Shown: positions 45,572 to 54,746 of the stretch, in pieces
Numbering within the stretch: position 1 is the stretch's first letter
Layout of the letters: each line of letters opens with the position of its first letter
Source: Amygdalobacter indicium
Lineage (GTDB): Bacteria > Bacillota > Clostridia > Saccharofermentanales > Fastidiosipilaceae
NCBI RefSeq assembly: GCF_029101545.1
Contig: NZ_CP118866.1
Span: 248,001 to 312,000 of the forward strand
Direction: 5' to 3'
Length of the DNA stretch: 64,000 nt
The notes under the pieces: model-generated
Seen by the model: only the letters and a program-made list of their open reading frames with translations
The model's database searches: none
Told to the model about the DNA's origin: nothing
Program-made: the position numbers and the translations under genes

Positions 45572-48112
45572 TCATTCCGCTAAAGCAGCTTGAACGGCGG
45601 CAATCACAGCCGGTTTTTGCGTAGTAATCATTTCAACTTTACCGGCAATAACCTTGGTATCCATAATAATTTCCCGATCAAGGCCTTTGGTATTGATGAA
45701 CGGTTGGAAGAACTCCTTAAATTCCTGTAAGCGTTTTTCACTGTTGAAAACATGAGCGGTAACCTGAATAAAACCATTAAATTCCATATCGCCGCCCAAA
45801 GTCTTTTCCAACCATTTCCATTCGGTCCTTAACCATTTCCAGGTACGTTCCTCTGCCAAAGGATTGGCCAAGAGGCTGTAATACCAGGAACGGACATCCT
45901 GAGGTTTGATAATTTCGCCGTTCTTCAAAGCTTGCAGAATTTCATCCAACTGCTCATTTTGGCGACTGACAGTCAAAGCTAAACGCAAGTCATCTTTATA
46001 AGCCGGATCTGCATGTTTTACGTACACATCGAACAGCTCGGCGAAAAGCTGCGGCTGATTGTAATTTTTGATTTCATTGCGCAAAATCAGGTAACGCATA
46101 TCAGCCGGTAAATTATACGGTTGTGCAGTATGTTTAAGATAAAGTTCATGCATGGCGGCGAGGCACTTCTGATCTTCGGCATAATATATGATGCTCCAGA
46201 CATAGGGACGCACGAGCGTATCGTCATTGCTTTCGTTCGCCCGGGCAATCAAGCCTAAACGCTCGGTTTGAGGAAGATATAACTTAGCGAGCAAAGCTTG
46301 TAAATCTTTTTCCTCCGCACTCTCAGGGGTGAAGAAAGACTTTAAGATGCCGATAACATTGAGCAATTTCGCCTGTACAAGTTGGGAAGTGCTGCCGGAT
46401 AATTTGACTACGAGCGGAATCAGCTGCGCGTAAGACAATTCACCGCATTTGGCAAGTAAAGACATATCCTGCAGAATTTGCAGATGAGTGACGGTATCAA
46501 GTTCATCCAAGTTGTCCAAAATATCATCCATCAAAGTTTGGTCGTATTGAACGATGAAATGAGAATTGTTGCCGAAATTAAGAATAAACGGTCGATTGCC
46601 GTTAGCTTGTTTCAATTTACGGTAGTCGCCCAAATTAATCATTTCATCCCGCATAAGTTCAGGCACAGTTTGATAATTGCAGCTGAGCGGAATTTGCCAG
46701 AGACGTTGTTTATCTTCATGTTCGCCGATAAAGAATTGCCTTTGACTCAAGTACAAATTACCGTTAACAACATTGGCATTGACCAACGGATAGCCCGGTT
46801 GCTCCAACCAGGAATTCATAATTTCGCCGACATTGAAGCCGCTGACAGCCGACAAAGCGTTCCATAAATCCTGCCCTTTCGCATTAGCATATCGGTGCTC
46901 GGCAAAGTAGGCTTTCAAACCGGCTCGCAGTTTCTCATCTCCCAGTAAAGCCCGGACCATAACAAGGAGGCGGGCACCTTTGGCGTAAACAATAGCGCTG
47001 TCGAAAATTGCGTCAATTTCCGCCGGATCATTGACCATGACATGCACCGACTGCACACCGTCGGTAGCATCTCGCTGCAAAGCGGCGGGAATATCGGAAG
47101 TTTGGAAAGATTCCCAAATCTTAAATTCCGGTTCCAAAGCGTCGACGGCGACATATTCCATCATATTGGCGAAAGATTCATTCAACCACAAGTCATCCCA
47201 CCAGGCCATAGTCACAAGGTCGCCGAACCACTGGTGCGCCAACTCGTGACAAACAACTGCAGCAACCAATTGTTTGGTAGGAATGGAAGAATTTTGCGGG
47301 TCCAACAGAAGACATGATTCTCTATAAGTTACAAGGCCCCAGTTCTCCATCGCTCCGGCTGAAAAATCGGGTAAAGCCAATTGATAGGAATGTGCTAAAG
47401 GATAAGGTGTTTCATAATATTCTTCAAAAAATTCAATTGCCCGTTTGGCAATATCTAAAGCAAAATCCAACTCTTCCGCCTTATGCGCCTTAGTCGCAAA
47501 AACGCCGATTTCCACGCCGGATTTAGTTGAAGTTAATTTTTTTTGCATATCACCGAAAGCGAAAGCCACCAGATAAGTGGACATGCGAACAGTTTCCTGA
47601 AAGTAATGTACACCGGCAACACATTTTTCTTCCGGCTGGTTGGCAATAATCGTTTCCCCGGGCTGTTCATCATATTTAATGGCTAAAGAAAAAGTCGCTT
47701 TAGCTGCCGGTTCATCGAGGCAGGGGAAAGCCTGACGGGCGAAGGTTGTTTCGAATTGCGTGCCGATTAACTGCTTCTTTTCGCCGTTAATTTGGTAGTA
47801 AGACGGATAAATTCCCATCATGGTATCGGTAAGTTTGCCCGTGAAAGCCACTTCAATAACAACTTCCCCGGCCGGTACACCGCTGATTGTCAGATCTTCG
47901 GTTTTATCGCTGTAATCGAAGGCGGCGGTGAGATTGTTGACTTTAACTGTGTTAATAGTTAAATATTTTTGGTTTAATTTAACCGTATCGCCGAGAGCTG
48001 TACCTTTTACGGTGCTTTTACCGGTAAAAGTTTTGGCGGCACGATTAATATCTAAATAAATGTCATAGTGTTCCGGATGAAATAAGTCAAAAAGTCGTTG
48101 AGTTTGCGGCAT
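45572..48112 (-). CDS. pepN: M1-family aminopeptidase
   Basis: 846-residue zinc metalloaminopeptidase removing N-terminal residues from peptides in the cytoplasm. Substrate motif GAMENWG (about 252-258) and zinc site HELAHQWFGD (about 287) with the third ligand Glu in NESFANMMEY 18 residues on. An ERAP1-like C-terminal helical domain follows. Full family length, no signal peptide. Ribosome site AGGAGA. Together with pip it fits peptide catabolism. Confidence 0.96.
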   Translation of the reverse strand: MPQTQRLFDLFHPEHYDIYLDINRAAKTFTGKSTVKGTALGDTVKLNQKYLTINTVKVNNLTAAFDYSDKTEDLTISGVPAGEVVIEVAFTGKLTDTMMGIYPSYYQINGEKKQLIGTQFETTFARQAFPCLDEPAAKATFSLAIKYDEQPGETIIANQPEEKCVAGVHYFQETVRMSTYLVAFAFGDMQKKLTSTKSGVEIGVFATKAHKAEELDFALDIAKRAIEFFEEYYETPYPLAHSYQLALPDFSAGAMENWGLVTYRESCLLLDPQNSSIPTKQLVAAVVCHELAHQWFGDLVTMAWWDDLWLNESFANMMEYVAVDALEPEFKIWESFQTSDIPAALQRDATDGVQSVHVMVNDPAEIDAIFDSAIVYAKGARLLVMVRALLGDEKLRAGLKAYFAEHRYANAKGQDLWNALSAVSGFNVGEIMNSWLEQPGYPLVNANVVNGNLYLSQRQFFIGEHEDKQRLWQIPLSCNYQTVPELMRDEMINLGDYRKLKQANGNRPFILNFGNNSHFIVQYDQTLMDDILDNLDELDTVTHLQILQDMSLLAKCGELSYAQLIPLVVKLSGSTSQLVQAKLLNVIGILKSFFTPESAEEKDLQALLAKLYLPQTERLGLIARANESNDDTLVRPYVWSIIYYAEDQKCLAAMHELYLKHTAQPYNLPADMRYLILRNEIKNYNQPQLFAELFDVYVKHADPAYKDDLRLALTVSRQNEQLDEILQALKNGEIIKPQDVRSWYYSLLANPLAEERTWKWLRTEWKWLEKTLGGDMEFNGFIQVTAHVFNSEKRLQEFKEFFQPFINTKGLDREIIMDTKVIAGKVEMITTQKPAVIAAVQAALAE

Positions 48113-48328
48113 AGTCTATCTCCTAATAACTGCTGTTTTCGTTAATTTTAACCTCCGCCGCCGATTATTACAAATTTTTCGCCTGTTTCTCGCACTGCTT
48201 GGGCCGCGGCAGCGGCAGCAGCACAGAGGAGCGGCTCGTTTCGGCTCGGCTCGCTGTAGATATTTGGCGCCGGATTTATTCAGGTGGTAAACTGTTCAGT
48301 AACGATAATATTTGCGGCGGAGGGGCCC

Positions 48329-49009
48329 ATGGTTAAATTTAAAGGCGTGATTTTTGACTTGGACGGAGTTCTTTGTCATACGGATGAATATCATTATTTA
48401 GCTTGGCAGCAATTGGCACAACAGGAGGGAATTTATTTTGACAGGCTGATTAATCAACGCTTGTTGGGGATCAGTCGCAGCGAGAGTTTGGAAATTGTCC
48501 TGGAGCGGGCCGGACGCACTTACACGCAGGCGGAAAAAAGCCGGCTGGCGGAGCGCAAGAATGAGCTGTATCGGCAATATTTATTGCGGATGACACCGGC
48601 GGATTTAACAACAGGTGCCGAGAAAGTGCTGCAAACTTTAGAAGCGGCCGGAGTGAAGCTGGCTGTCGGTTCGTCCAGTCGCAATGCCCGCTTTATTTTG
48701 GATAAATTGGGAATCAGCTCGAAGTTTCAAGTCATTATTGACGGTAATGTATTACAACATTCCAAGCCGGATAAAGAAGTTTTTTGCAAAGCACTGGCGG
48801 CGTTACACTTGGCGGCCGATCAATGTCTGGTGGTTGAAGATGCTGTTTCCGGAATACAGGCTGCCGTCAGCGCCGGGATTAAAACGGCGGGAATCGGTAA
48901 GGTGATTGAGCAGACTGCGGTAGATTATACTTTGCACGCCATCAGCGATTTATTGCCCGTAGTTTTGGGTACCGGCTCGCAACGCCATGCCTTTAACAAT
49001 CTTGGGTAG
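48329..49009 (+). CDS. pgmB: Beta-phosphoglucomutase (HAD superfamily)
   Basis: 226-residue HAD phosphatase-fold mutase converting beta-glucose-1-phosphate to glucose-6-phosphate in maltose/trehalose phosphorylase pathways. Motif I FDLDGVL (nucleophile Asp10, acid/base Asp12), cap start TDEYHYLAWQ, motif II VGSSSRNA, motif III Lys in HSKPDKEVF, motif IV VVEDAVSGIQAA. Start 48329 follows GGAGGGG; the frame continues upstream without support. No sugar phosphorylase is adjacent. Confidence 0.92.
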   Translation: MVKFKGVIFDLDGVLCHTDEYHYLAWQQLAQQEGIYFDRLINQRLLGISRSESLEIVLERAGRTYTQAEKSRLAERKNELYRQYLLRMTPADLTTGAEKVLQTLEAAGVKLAVGSSSRNARFILDKLGISSKFQVIIDGNVLQHSKPDKEVFCKALAALHLAADQCLVVEDAVSGIQAAVSAGIKTAGIGKVIEQTAVDYTLHAISDLLPVVLGTGSQRHAFNNLG

Positions 49010-49035
49010 TATACTGTAAAAATAAGAGGTGAAAT

Positions 49036-49398
49036 ATGTTGACTTTATACGCTTATCGTGCCTGCAGTACCTGTCGGCGAGCCGAAAAATGGCTGCAGGA
49101 GCATCAAATCGATTATAATTTCGTTTCCGTTAAAACGGCGAATTTACAGACTTCGGACATTGTCCGTTGGCAAAAATTGAGCAACTTGCCGTTGAAACGG
49201 TTTTTCAATACAAGCGGTCAAGTTTATCGGCGTTTGAATTTGAAGGATAAACTTGCGACCTTAACGGAAGATGAACAGCGACAAATATTGATCAGCGACG
49301 GTATGTTGCTGAAACGTCCGATTTTAGTGGCTGAAAATTTTGTCTTAGTAGGATTTCAGGAAGCAGAATGGGCGGCAAAGCTGGATAAACTTGCATAG
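49036..49398 (+). CDS. ArsC/Spx-family thioredoxin-fold protein
   Basis: 120 residues; thioredoxin-like ArsC fold starting MLTLYAYRACSTCRRAEKWL with Cys10-x-x-Cys13. LKRFFNTSGQVYR and ISDGMLLKRPILV match ArsC/YffB/Spx-type proteins. The CxxC resembles Spx and MgsR, stress regulators that bind RNA polymerase; the RPI..A end is common to the whole family, so an arsenate-reductase-like enzyme is also possible. Ribosome site AAGAGGTG; 26 bp after pgmB, probably same transcript. Confidence 0.8.
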   Translation: MLTLYAYRACSTCRRAEKWLQEHQIDYNFVSVKTANLQTSDIVRWQKLSNLPLKRFFNTSGQVYRRLNLKDKLATLTEDEQRQILISDGMLLKRPILVAENFVLVGFQEAEWAAKLDKLA

Positions 49399-49461
49399 GA
49401 CTTGGACTTTATGTTTGTAGAAATTAAGTTCTGCAAGCGCCGTGACGGTTTGAGCGAAAAT

Positions 49462-50370
49462 TTATATTTCATCCGCCCAATCGGCCGGGAAACCGAGGTG
49501 TGCCAAATCGATAGCATCCTTGTAGTCGCTTAACAGCAGCAACAAACGCTCTTTTACTTCTTTTTCCCATAAAAATTCCGGGGGACAAAGCTGTCGCAAA
49601 ACTTTAAGGAGCGGCCAAAGTCGTCTTTCGGCAGCCGGAGCGACATTTATTCCTGCCGGTACAGCGCTGAAGGTACGATAATAAAGGCGGTTGAAATGGG
49701 CGCAAATATTACGCAGCTGCGTCAAACAAACCAACCAGCTGGCCAGTTGACGATATTGGACGTGATATGCGGCGGCGATTGTTTTTTGGTCACAAGTCAA
49801 AAGGTCACAATAAAAGCGGGAAAGCATACCGAAAGAAAACAATTCCGTCATAACCCAAAGTGGAAATTTACCGCCGTATTTATCCAGATGGTGTTGTACG
49901 AACAGCAATTTGGCATTCAGATGTACCTGATTTTGCAGAGATTGCAGAAACTGCGCATGTTGATGCTGTAAATTAAAGTGTTGCGCCTGCAAATAGCCCA
50001 AAGGACCGTATTTGGAAGTGTGACAATAAGCTAACTTCGTCCTTAAAGAAATTTCAATCGGCTCCAGTACACCGTAAATGATTTGGCGCAACAGACGATC
50101 AAACTCATAAACTTGATAAATTTGCTCAAAAGTGACACCGGGACGAAACTTGCCGTCAGCCCGCTTAAATGCCTGAAAATAAGGCGAAAGACGATAATAA
50201 TTCAAATTGGCCAGACGCTCGGTGCAAAGCTTTTCATCCAGAACAAGACAACCGTGTTCCTGCAATACTTGCATTTGCTGGCGATGACTTTTATTCGGCT
50301 TGACATTTACCGGTGCCTGCACCGATGCCGATAAATTAAACGGTTTGTCCAAGTTAGGCATAATACTCAT
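49462..50370 (-). CDS. Abi-family (AbiD/AbiF-like) phage-resistance protein
   Basis: 302-residue protein of the Abi_2 family: opening KSHRQQMQVLQEHGCLV, LANLNYYRLSPYFQAFK, YEFDRLLRQIIYGVLEPIE. It carries the HEPN-type ribonuclease motif R-x4-H in LRNICAHFNRLYYR. Relatives are abortive-infection proteins that stop phage growth, some associated with a structured RNA just upstream. Here a stable stem-loop lies in the leader (50389-50425). ATG 50370 has GAGAG close by; ATG 50361 is an alternative. A lone defence gene, not part of a visible island. Confidence 0.85.
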   Translation of the reverse strand: MSIMPNLDKPFNLSASVQAPVNVKPNKSHRQQMQVLQEHGCLVLDEKLCTERLANLNYYRLSPYFQAFKRADGKFRPGVTFEQIYQVYEFDRLLRQIIYGVLEPIEISLRTKLAYCHTSKYGPLGYLQAQHFNLQHQHAQFLQSLQNQVHLNAKLLFVQHHLDKYGGKFPLWVMTELFSFGMLSRFYCDLLTCDQKTIAAAYHVQYRQLASWLVCLTQLRNICAHFNRLYYRTFSAVPAGINVAPAAERRLWPLLKVLRQLCPPEFLWEKEVKERLLLLLSDYKDAIDLAHLGFPADWADEI

Positions 50371-50388
50371 AAACTCTCAAATTAATGT

Positions 50389-50425
50389 CTCCCCTTGGGA
50401 CACATCTGCGAGAGGTGCAGGGGAG
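50389..50425 (-). ncRNA. Stem-loop in abi leader, candidate abiF-type RNA
   Basis: On the minus strand CTCCCCT and AGGGGAG form the outer stem. Inside it CAC-C-TCT-CGC-AGA-T-GTG makes a second stem with one mismatch. The element sits about 20 nt before the start codon and follows a -10-like TATAAT (50439-50444 on this strand). A conserved RNA upstream of abiF genes is known from comparative work; whether this is a member is not shown here. Confidence 0.4.
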
Positions 50426-50438
50426 TCCTATTACTTAC

Positions 50439-50469
50439 ATTATACCCTTATTCAGTAGAAAATGTTATA
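50439..50469. promoter_or_regulatory. Divergent -10 boxes between abi and symporter genes
   Basis: A minus-strand TATAAT (within GGTATAATG) near 50439-50444 has ATAACA 18 bp upstream. A plus-strand TATAAT near 50465-50470 has no good -35. They would drive abi and the NSS symporter respectively. Confidence 0.35.
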
Positions 50470-50519
50470 ATCACCGATATATTTTAGCTGCAAACTCAAT
50501 TGAGGGAGGGCTTTAGCCT

Positions 50520-51887
50520 ATGTCGGTATCCCACTTGGAAAAAAGAGCTGCTTTCAGCGGCAAAATCGGTTTTGTCATGGCTTGTATCGGTTCGGCCGTC
50601 GGGATGGGAAATATTTGGCGTTTCCCGATTATGGTGGCAATATTCGGCGGCATGAACTTCATCCTGCCGTATTTAATTTGTGTTTATATAGTGGCAGTTT
50701 CCGGCGTAACGGGCGAATTTGCTTTGGGCCGGGCAGCGCAGGCGGGAACAATTAAAGCCTTTATCTATTGCTGTACGGCGAACAATAACGCGAGAGACGG
50801 AAAGAGGAAGGACGCCATAATCGAGCGGATTGCCGTGATTGCAGGCGCTTTGCCTGTTTTGGGCAGTCTGGCATTAGCTGTCGGTTATACGGTAGTTATG
50901 AGTTGGATTTGCCGCTATACCTACTTAGCCTTGAGCGGTCACTTGTTGCAGGTTAAAGCAACAATAACGGATACAACGGCGTTATTTCAGGAAACTGCTG
51001 CCAATAATACAATTTGGATAGTTGCCGCGATTGCTTTGAGCTTATTAATTTCGGCCTTAGGTGTAGGTAAGGGCATTGAAAGAGCTAATAGAATAATGAT
51101 GCCGTTATTATTTTTTCTTTTTCTGTTGCTGGCAGTTTACGTAGCCTGCCTGCCTGCCGCCCGCTCGGGATATGCTTACATTTTCAACTTGCAGGCGGAT
51201 AAAATGACTGATCCTGTTCTTTGGCTTTTCGCTTTCGGCCAGGCCTTTTTCTCTTTGTCGGTTGCCGGGAACGGTTCGGTTATTTACGGTTCTTATTTGC
51301 CTAAGAATGAAGATCTGCCGCAGGCGGCGCTGCATGTGGCTCTATTTGATACTTTGGCCGCTTTACTTGCCGCTTTAGTAATTATTCCGGCGATGGCAGC
51401 CGGCGGTGCGCCTTTGAACCAAGGGGGACCGGGTTTGCTGTTTGTTTGGCTGGTGCAGGTCCTGCAGGGTTTGCCTTATGCTTATTTTTTGCAGACTGTC
51501 TTTTTCGTAGGGATTCTTTTGGCCGGCTTAAGTTCGCTTATTAATTTGTATGAATCCCCTGTTGCCGTTTTGCAGGAAGAATGGAAGTGGCGGCGTATTC
51601 CGGCTACTTGTGCAGTTTTGTTGTGCGGCGGACTTGCAGCGCAACTGATTAATCCGATTACAGCGAGGTGGATGGATATAGTTTCAATTTATATTTGCCC
51701 TTTGGGCGCTTTTCTGGCCGCTTATATGTTTTTTTGGCGCGGCGGTATGAATTTGGTCCTGTCCGAGGTTAATTCGGGAAGCAAACACCCCTTAGGTAAG
51801 TGCTTTTTCTATTTCGGGAAATACATTTATTGCTTTTTGTGTTTGCTGGCGTTGACAGCCGGTGCTTATTTCGGCGGTATCGGGTGA
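50520..51887 (+). CDS. Sodium-dependent NSS-family amino-acid/amine symporter
   Basis: 455-residue member of the neurotransmitter:sodium symporter family, about 11-12 membrane helices. The first helix carries the sodium/substrate signature GSAVGMGNIWRFP, followed by GGMNFILPYLI; helix 6 has FGQAFFSLSVAGNG. Bacterial members take up amino acids such as leucine, tryptophan or tyrosine with sodium; the substrate here is unknown. GAGGGAGGG site before ATG 50520. Converges with and overlaps the Rgg-like gene by 22 bp. Confidence 0.93.
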   Translation: MSVSHLEKRAAFSGKIGFVMACIGSAVGMGNIWRFPIMVAIFGGMNFILPYLICVYIVAVSGVTGEFALGRAAQAGTIKAFIYCCTANNNARDGKRKDAIIERIAVIAGALPVLGSLALAVGYTVVMSWICRYTYLALSGHLLQVKATITDTTALFQETAANNTIWIVAAIALSLLISALGVGKGIERANRIMMPLLFFLFLLLAVYVACLPAARSGYAYIFNLQADKMTDPVLWLFAFGQAFFSLSVAGNGSVIYGSYLPKNEDLPQAALHVALFDTLAALLAALVIIPAMAAGGAPLNQGGPGLLFVWLVQVLQGLPYAYFLQTVFFVGILLAGLSSLINLYESPVAVLQEEWKWRRIPATCAVLLCGGLAAQLINPITARWMDIVSIYICPLGAFLAAYMFFWRGGMNLVLSEVNSGSKHPLGKCFFYFGKYIYCFLCLLALTAGAYFGGIG

Positions 51888-52780
51888 GACGTGCTGTTGT
51901 CGGCTGCAGCTTTAAATTCAACTTCATTTGAAGATAGAGCAGTGATTTTTCGAAAGCAACAATCCCACTCGTTCATTTTTTCGGGGCTAATAATAAGGTT
52001 AAGCGTTGTCAGAATTGCTTCATGTGTTTTTATAGCTTGTTCCTTTTTACCCTGCAAATAATCATACATAGACTGAAGTTCATATAAGTAAAGTTTTTCA
52101 AACAAGAAATAAGTGGGATATTTTTTTAAAAACAGTAATTGTAAAAGATTTCGACAGGCACAAATTTCTTTTCGTTCAATAAAAACATAAAGGCAGTTTA
52201 AAACAGTATCAATTTTGATGCGATCAAGGTTATTTTTCAGAGATTGAGGTATGCTGCTCATAATGGTATCGGTGAATATTATCAAAGCTTCGGTTGTAAA
52301 ATAAGGAACTATATTTCCCAATAGACCTACATCCAGATTAGTCCAGTACTCTAAGGAAAAAAAGTAGTCGGATAGTTGATGTATAACCGCCTGTTCAACA
52401 GTTTTCTGTTTAAGTTCACATATTATAACTTCTAAAACGAGAGAAATAATGAGGTAAATATATTGCTCGTTTTTACGAGACAGTTCTTCAAGTCGATTTT
52501 TAATATTAGATAGTGCAGGGATATCCTTAAGCCTCAAAGCGTCCTCTATTTGTTGACTGACTAAATAAAAATCTTTGTCCCGGAAGTCTTTCCATTCGAA
52601 AAATTCATTAATTTCAACCATCATGTAGCCTAATAATTTAAATAGTACATCATTTGAGAGGTTAGTGTGTCCATTTTCAAAGTCTGAAATACTGGTTGCA
52701 GAACCGGCTAATTTTCCCAAGGCTTTTAGGGAAAGTTTTCTCTGCTTGCGAATGGCCTTAAATTTTTCTCGATTGTTCAT
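51866..52780 (-). CDS. Rgg/GadR/MutR-like transcriptional regulator
   Basis: 304 residues. XRE-type helix-turn-helix at the N terminus (KFKAIRKQRKLSLKALGKL, SISDFENGHTNLS), then an all-helical, TPR-like C-terminal region as in Rgg proteins, which bind short peptide pheromones. ATG 52780 is preferred; an upstream in-frame ATG (52837) would put a TATAAT promoter box inside the gene. Divergent from the exporter at 52974, which it may control. AT-rich codon use compared with glyS/rpoZ nearby. No obvious pheromone gene was found. Confidence 0.75.
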   Translation of the reverse strand: MNNREKFKAIRKQRKLSLKALGKLAGSATSISDFENGHTNLSNDVLFKLLGYMMVEINEFFEWKDFRDKDFYLVSQQIEDALRLKDIPALSNIKNRLEELSRKNEQYIYLIISLVLEVIICELKQKTVEQAVIHQLSDYFFSLEYWTNLDVGLLGNIVPYFTTEALIIFTDTIMSSIPQSLKNNLDRIKIDTVLNCLYVFIERKEICACRNLLQLLFLKKYPTYFLFEKLYLYELQSMYDYLQGKKEQAIKTHEAILTTLNLIISPEKMNEWDCCFRKITALSSNEVEFKAAADNSTSHPIPPK

Positions 52781-52819
52781 GTACGGATTTCCGAAATTTC
52801 CCTTTCTTAAATTTTTAGC

Positions 52820-52829
52820 ATTATATAAT
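52820..52829. promoter_or_regulatory. Palindromic -10 region between Rgg-like and ABC genes
   Basis: ATTATATAAT is its own reverse complement and can give a -10 box on either strand, 40 bp upstream of the Rgg-like start. Promoter for the regulator, possibly autoregulated. Confidence 0.35.
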
Positions 52830-52894
52830 ACAAACAATCAAAATGAAAGGCGGGGAAAAGGCGGAGCTTGCCCCAAACGTGATATTTTCAACGA

Positions 52895-52972
52895 ATGCAA
52901 CAAAATATTATGCAAAGTTTTGAACTTGCAATTTTATCTAATAAACTAAATTATGAATTAAAGGTGGAGTAA
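52895..52972 (+). CDS. Possible 25-residue peptide upstream of ABC exporter
   Basis: ATG 52895 to TAA 52972 encodes MQQNIMQSFELAILSNKL...VE and ends 2 bp before the exporter start. It has no clear ribosome site, and its end contains the exporter's own ribosome site, so it may be chance. Listed because an Rgg-like regulator next to an exporter often goes with a small peptide gene. Confidence 0.15.
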   Translation: MQQNIMQSFELAILSNKLNYELKVE

Positions 52973-52973
52973 G

Positions 52974-54575
52974 ATGCTGACGATTATTAGAAAAATATCT
53001 AAACTAAAATTGCTTATCTATATATTATTTTCTTTATTGTATTCTTTCCAAGGCTTGCTTATGTCTTTTCTTATACAGGCAGCCGGAAAACTTGATGTTG
53101 AAGATACACGCATGATTTTAATATTCGGAGCGGGTGGAGTGCTGCTGTTTGTCTTTATTTATGCTTGCATGTACATAAATAATGTTATGATAAGAGCAAT
53201 AATTGAAGATTTTAATATCCTGGTTTCTAAAAAAAGTATTGAAAAATTTTATCAAAAGAGACTAAAATATACGCCGTCCGAGCTGAATTCTTTTTTGACT
53301 CAGGATGTTCAGATGTTTTGGCAGGAATACCTTGCACCTTTATTGGTTTATCCGGTCTTTTTTCTCTCTATTTCAGCATCTGTAGCGTATCTTCTGCTGC
53401 AAAATGTTCAAATAGGTTTATTGTTTACAATTGGTGGCTGCTTAATGATTATACCGCAGTTTGTTTTTAATAAAAAACTGCAGAAAAAAGGAGAAGAATT
53501 AAGTACAGCCAGAATAAAAAGTATGGAATCAATTACAGATTTTACTCAAGGAATAGATGTTATTCGCAGTAATCAAGCAAGCAAACCGTTTTCGGCCCAT
53601 GTTTTGGGAACTATTAGAAATACAGAAAATAAACAATATAGTTATTTTACAACACATAATTTGGTTATGTTTTGGACAGGTCCGCTGAAAGGAATCGGAC
53701 TGGTACTTCCACTGATGATAGGTTTGCTTTTAATAAGGACAACATCTTTAACCCTTACAACTTTACTTGCAATGATGACAGCTGCGATGAACCTCATTTC
53801 TCCATTGCAGCAACTTCTTGATGGAACTGCAAGATTGCAGTCAGCTAAATTTATTAAGGATAAAATAATTTCTGCTTTAAATGTAATTAATGATAGCGAC
53901 GATAAGGTGGCTATGGGAGATAATCCATCACCTGGTAAAGAAAAACTGAAAATTTCGGCTAAAAATCTCAGAAAATCGTTTGCAGATAAAATCCTTTTTG
54001 AAAATTTAAGCTTTAATATTCCTTTTGGGAATAAAATTTTATTATCCGGAGCAAGCGGCAGCGGAAAGTCAACTTTATTCGGAATATTAAGTGGAGAAGA
54101 TTCCGACTTTTCCGGCAGCTTATATTTGGAAGATGAAAATGGAAATTGCTATGAGCCGTCATATACTAATGTGTCTGTAATTCATCAAAGCCCTTATGTG
54201 TTTAAGGGAAGTTTGAGAGATAATTTAGCATTATTTCAAAACTTTTCCGACAACGAGTTATTGGATGTTCTACGGAAAGTTAAACTTGCTGATGCAGTGG
54301 CGGATAATCTTGATTTTCAACTTGATGGACAAAATTTATCCGGAGGGCAGAGCATGAAACTGGAACTTGCCAGATGCTTGTTAAGACTTAAGCCGATTTT
54401 ACTTGTGGATGAGGTAACGGCTGCATTGGATGAGACTAATGCTCGAGAGATTCGGGGCCTGATTTATGCACAAAATTGCACAATTATAGAAATATCACAC
54501 AAAGATGTTAACAGTAATTTTGATGAGATTATTAAACTGGAAGATTATAAACCGTCAAGGTTAAAAGAAGTATAA
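52974..54575 (+). CDS. ABC exporter half-transporter beside Rgg-like regulator
   Basis: 533-residue fused membrane-ATPase protein: six helices (1-300), then Walker A SGASGSGKST, signature LSGGQSMK, Walker B ILLVDEVT, H-loop EISHKD. It lacks a C39 peptidase domain, so if it exports peptides it does not process them. It could act as a homodimer. The ribosome site AAGGTGGAG is strong. AT-rich codon use (ATA, AGA) like the divergent regulator suggests the two came in together. Substrate unknown: peptide, drug or lipid. Confidence 0.85.
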   Translation: MLTIIRKISKLKLLIYILFSLLYSFQGLLMSFLIQAAGKLDVEDTRMILIFGAGGVLLFVFIYACMYINNVMIRAIIEDFNILVSKKSIEKFYQKRLKYTPSELNSFLTQDVQMFWQEYLAPLLVYPVFFLSISASVAYLLLQNVQIGLLFTIGGCLMIIPQFVFNKKLQKKGEELSTARIKSMESITDFTQGIDVIRSNQASKPFSAHVLGTIRNTENKQYSYFTTHNLVMFWTGPLKGIGLVLPLMIGLLLIRTTSLTLTTLLAMMTAAMNLISPLQQLLDGTARLQSAKFIKDKIISALNVINDSDDKVAMGDNPSPGKEKLKISAKNLRKSFADKILFENLSFNIPFGNKILLSGASGSGKSTLFGILSGEDSDFSGSLYLEDENGNCYEPSYTNVSVIHQSPYVFKGSLRDNLALFQNFSDNELLDVLRKVKLADAVADNLDFQLDGQNLSGGQSMKLELARCLLRLKPILLVDEVTAALDETNAREIRGLIYAQNCTIIEISHKDVNSNFDEIIKLEDYKPSRLKEV

Positions 54576-54641
54576 TTCTCGTGGAAGCATATACAGTAAA
54601 CTAGGGAATAATGATTCTACCATACCGGGACATTATCATTT

Positions 54642-54661
54642 GTGAATCATAGTGAATCATA
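54642..54661 (+). repeat. Tandem 10-bp repeat
   Basis: GTGAATCATA occurs twice in direct succession, 18 bp before the rpoZ promoter; ATGATTC at 54611-54617 is its inverted partner. Confidence 0.7.
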
Positions 54662-54678
54662 GAACTAATACAGCTTTT

Positions 54679-54707
54679 TTGACTTGTTTTGACAAAGAAT
54701 CTATAAT
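54679..54707 (+). promoter_or_regulatory. Promoter of rpoZ-glyQS
   Basis: TTGACT (54679-54684), exactly 17 bp, TATAAT (54702-54707). The best housekeeping promoter in the window, 40 bp before the rpoZ start. Confidence 0.75.
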
Positions 54708-54746
54708 TAATTAGTTAGCGAATTTAGCATATATAAGGAGATAAAT

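Noticed and set aside
48180..48260. GC-rich repetitive stretch upstream of pgmB (GGCAGC/GGCTCG repeats)
   Set aside because: Short, imperfect repeats without a clear hairpin, T-run or gene; probably plain composition.
52830..52973. Short hydrophobic peptide pheromone gene for the Rgg-like regulator
   Set aside because: The two small frames (26 and 25 codons) are not hydrophobic at the C terminus and lack good ribosome sites; only the second is listed, at very low confidence.
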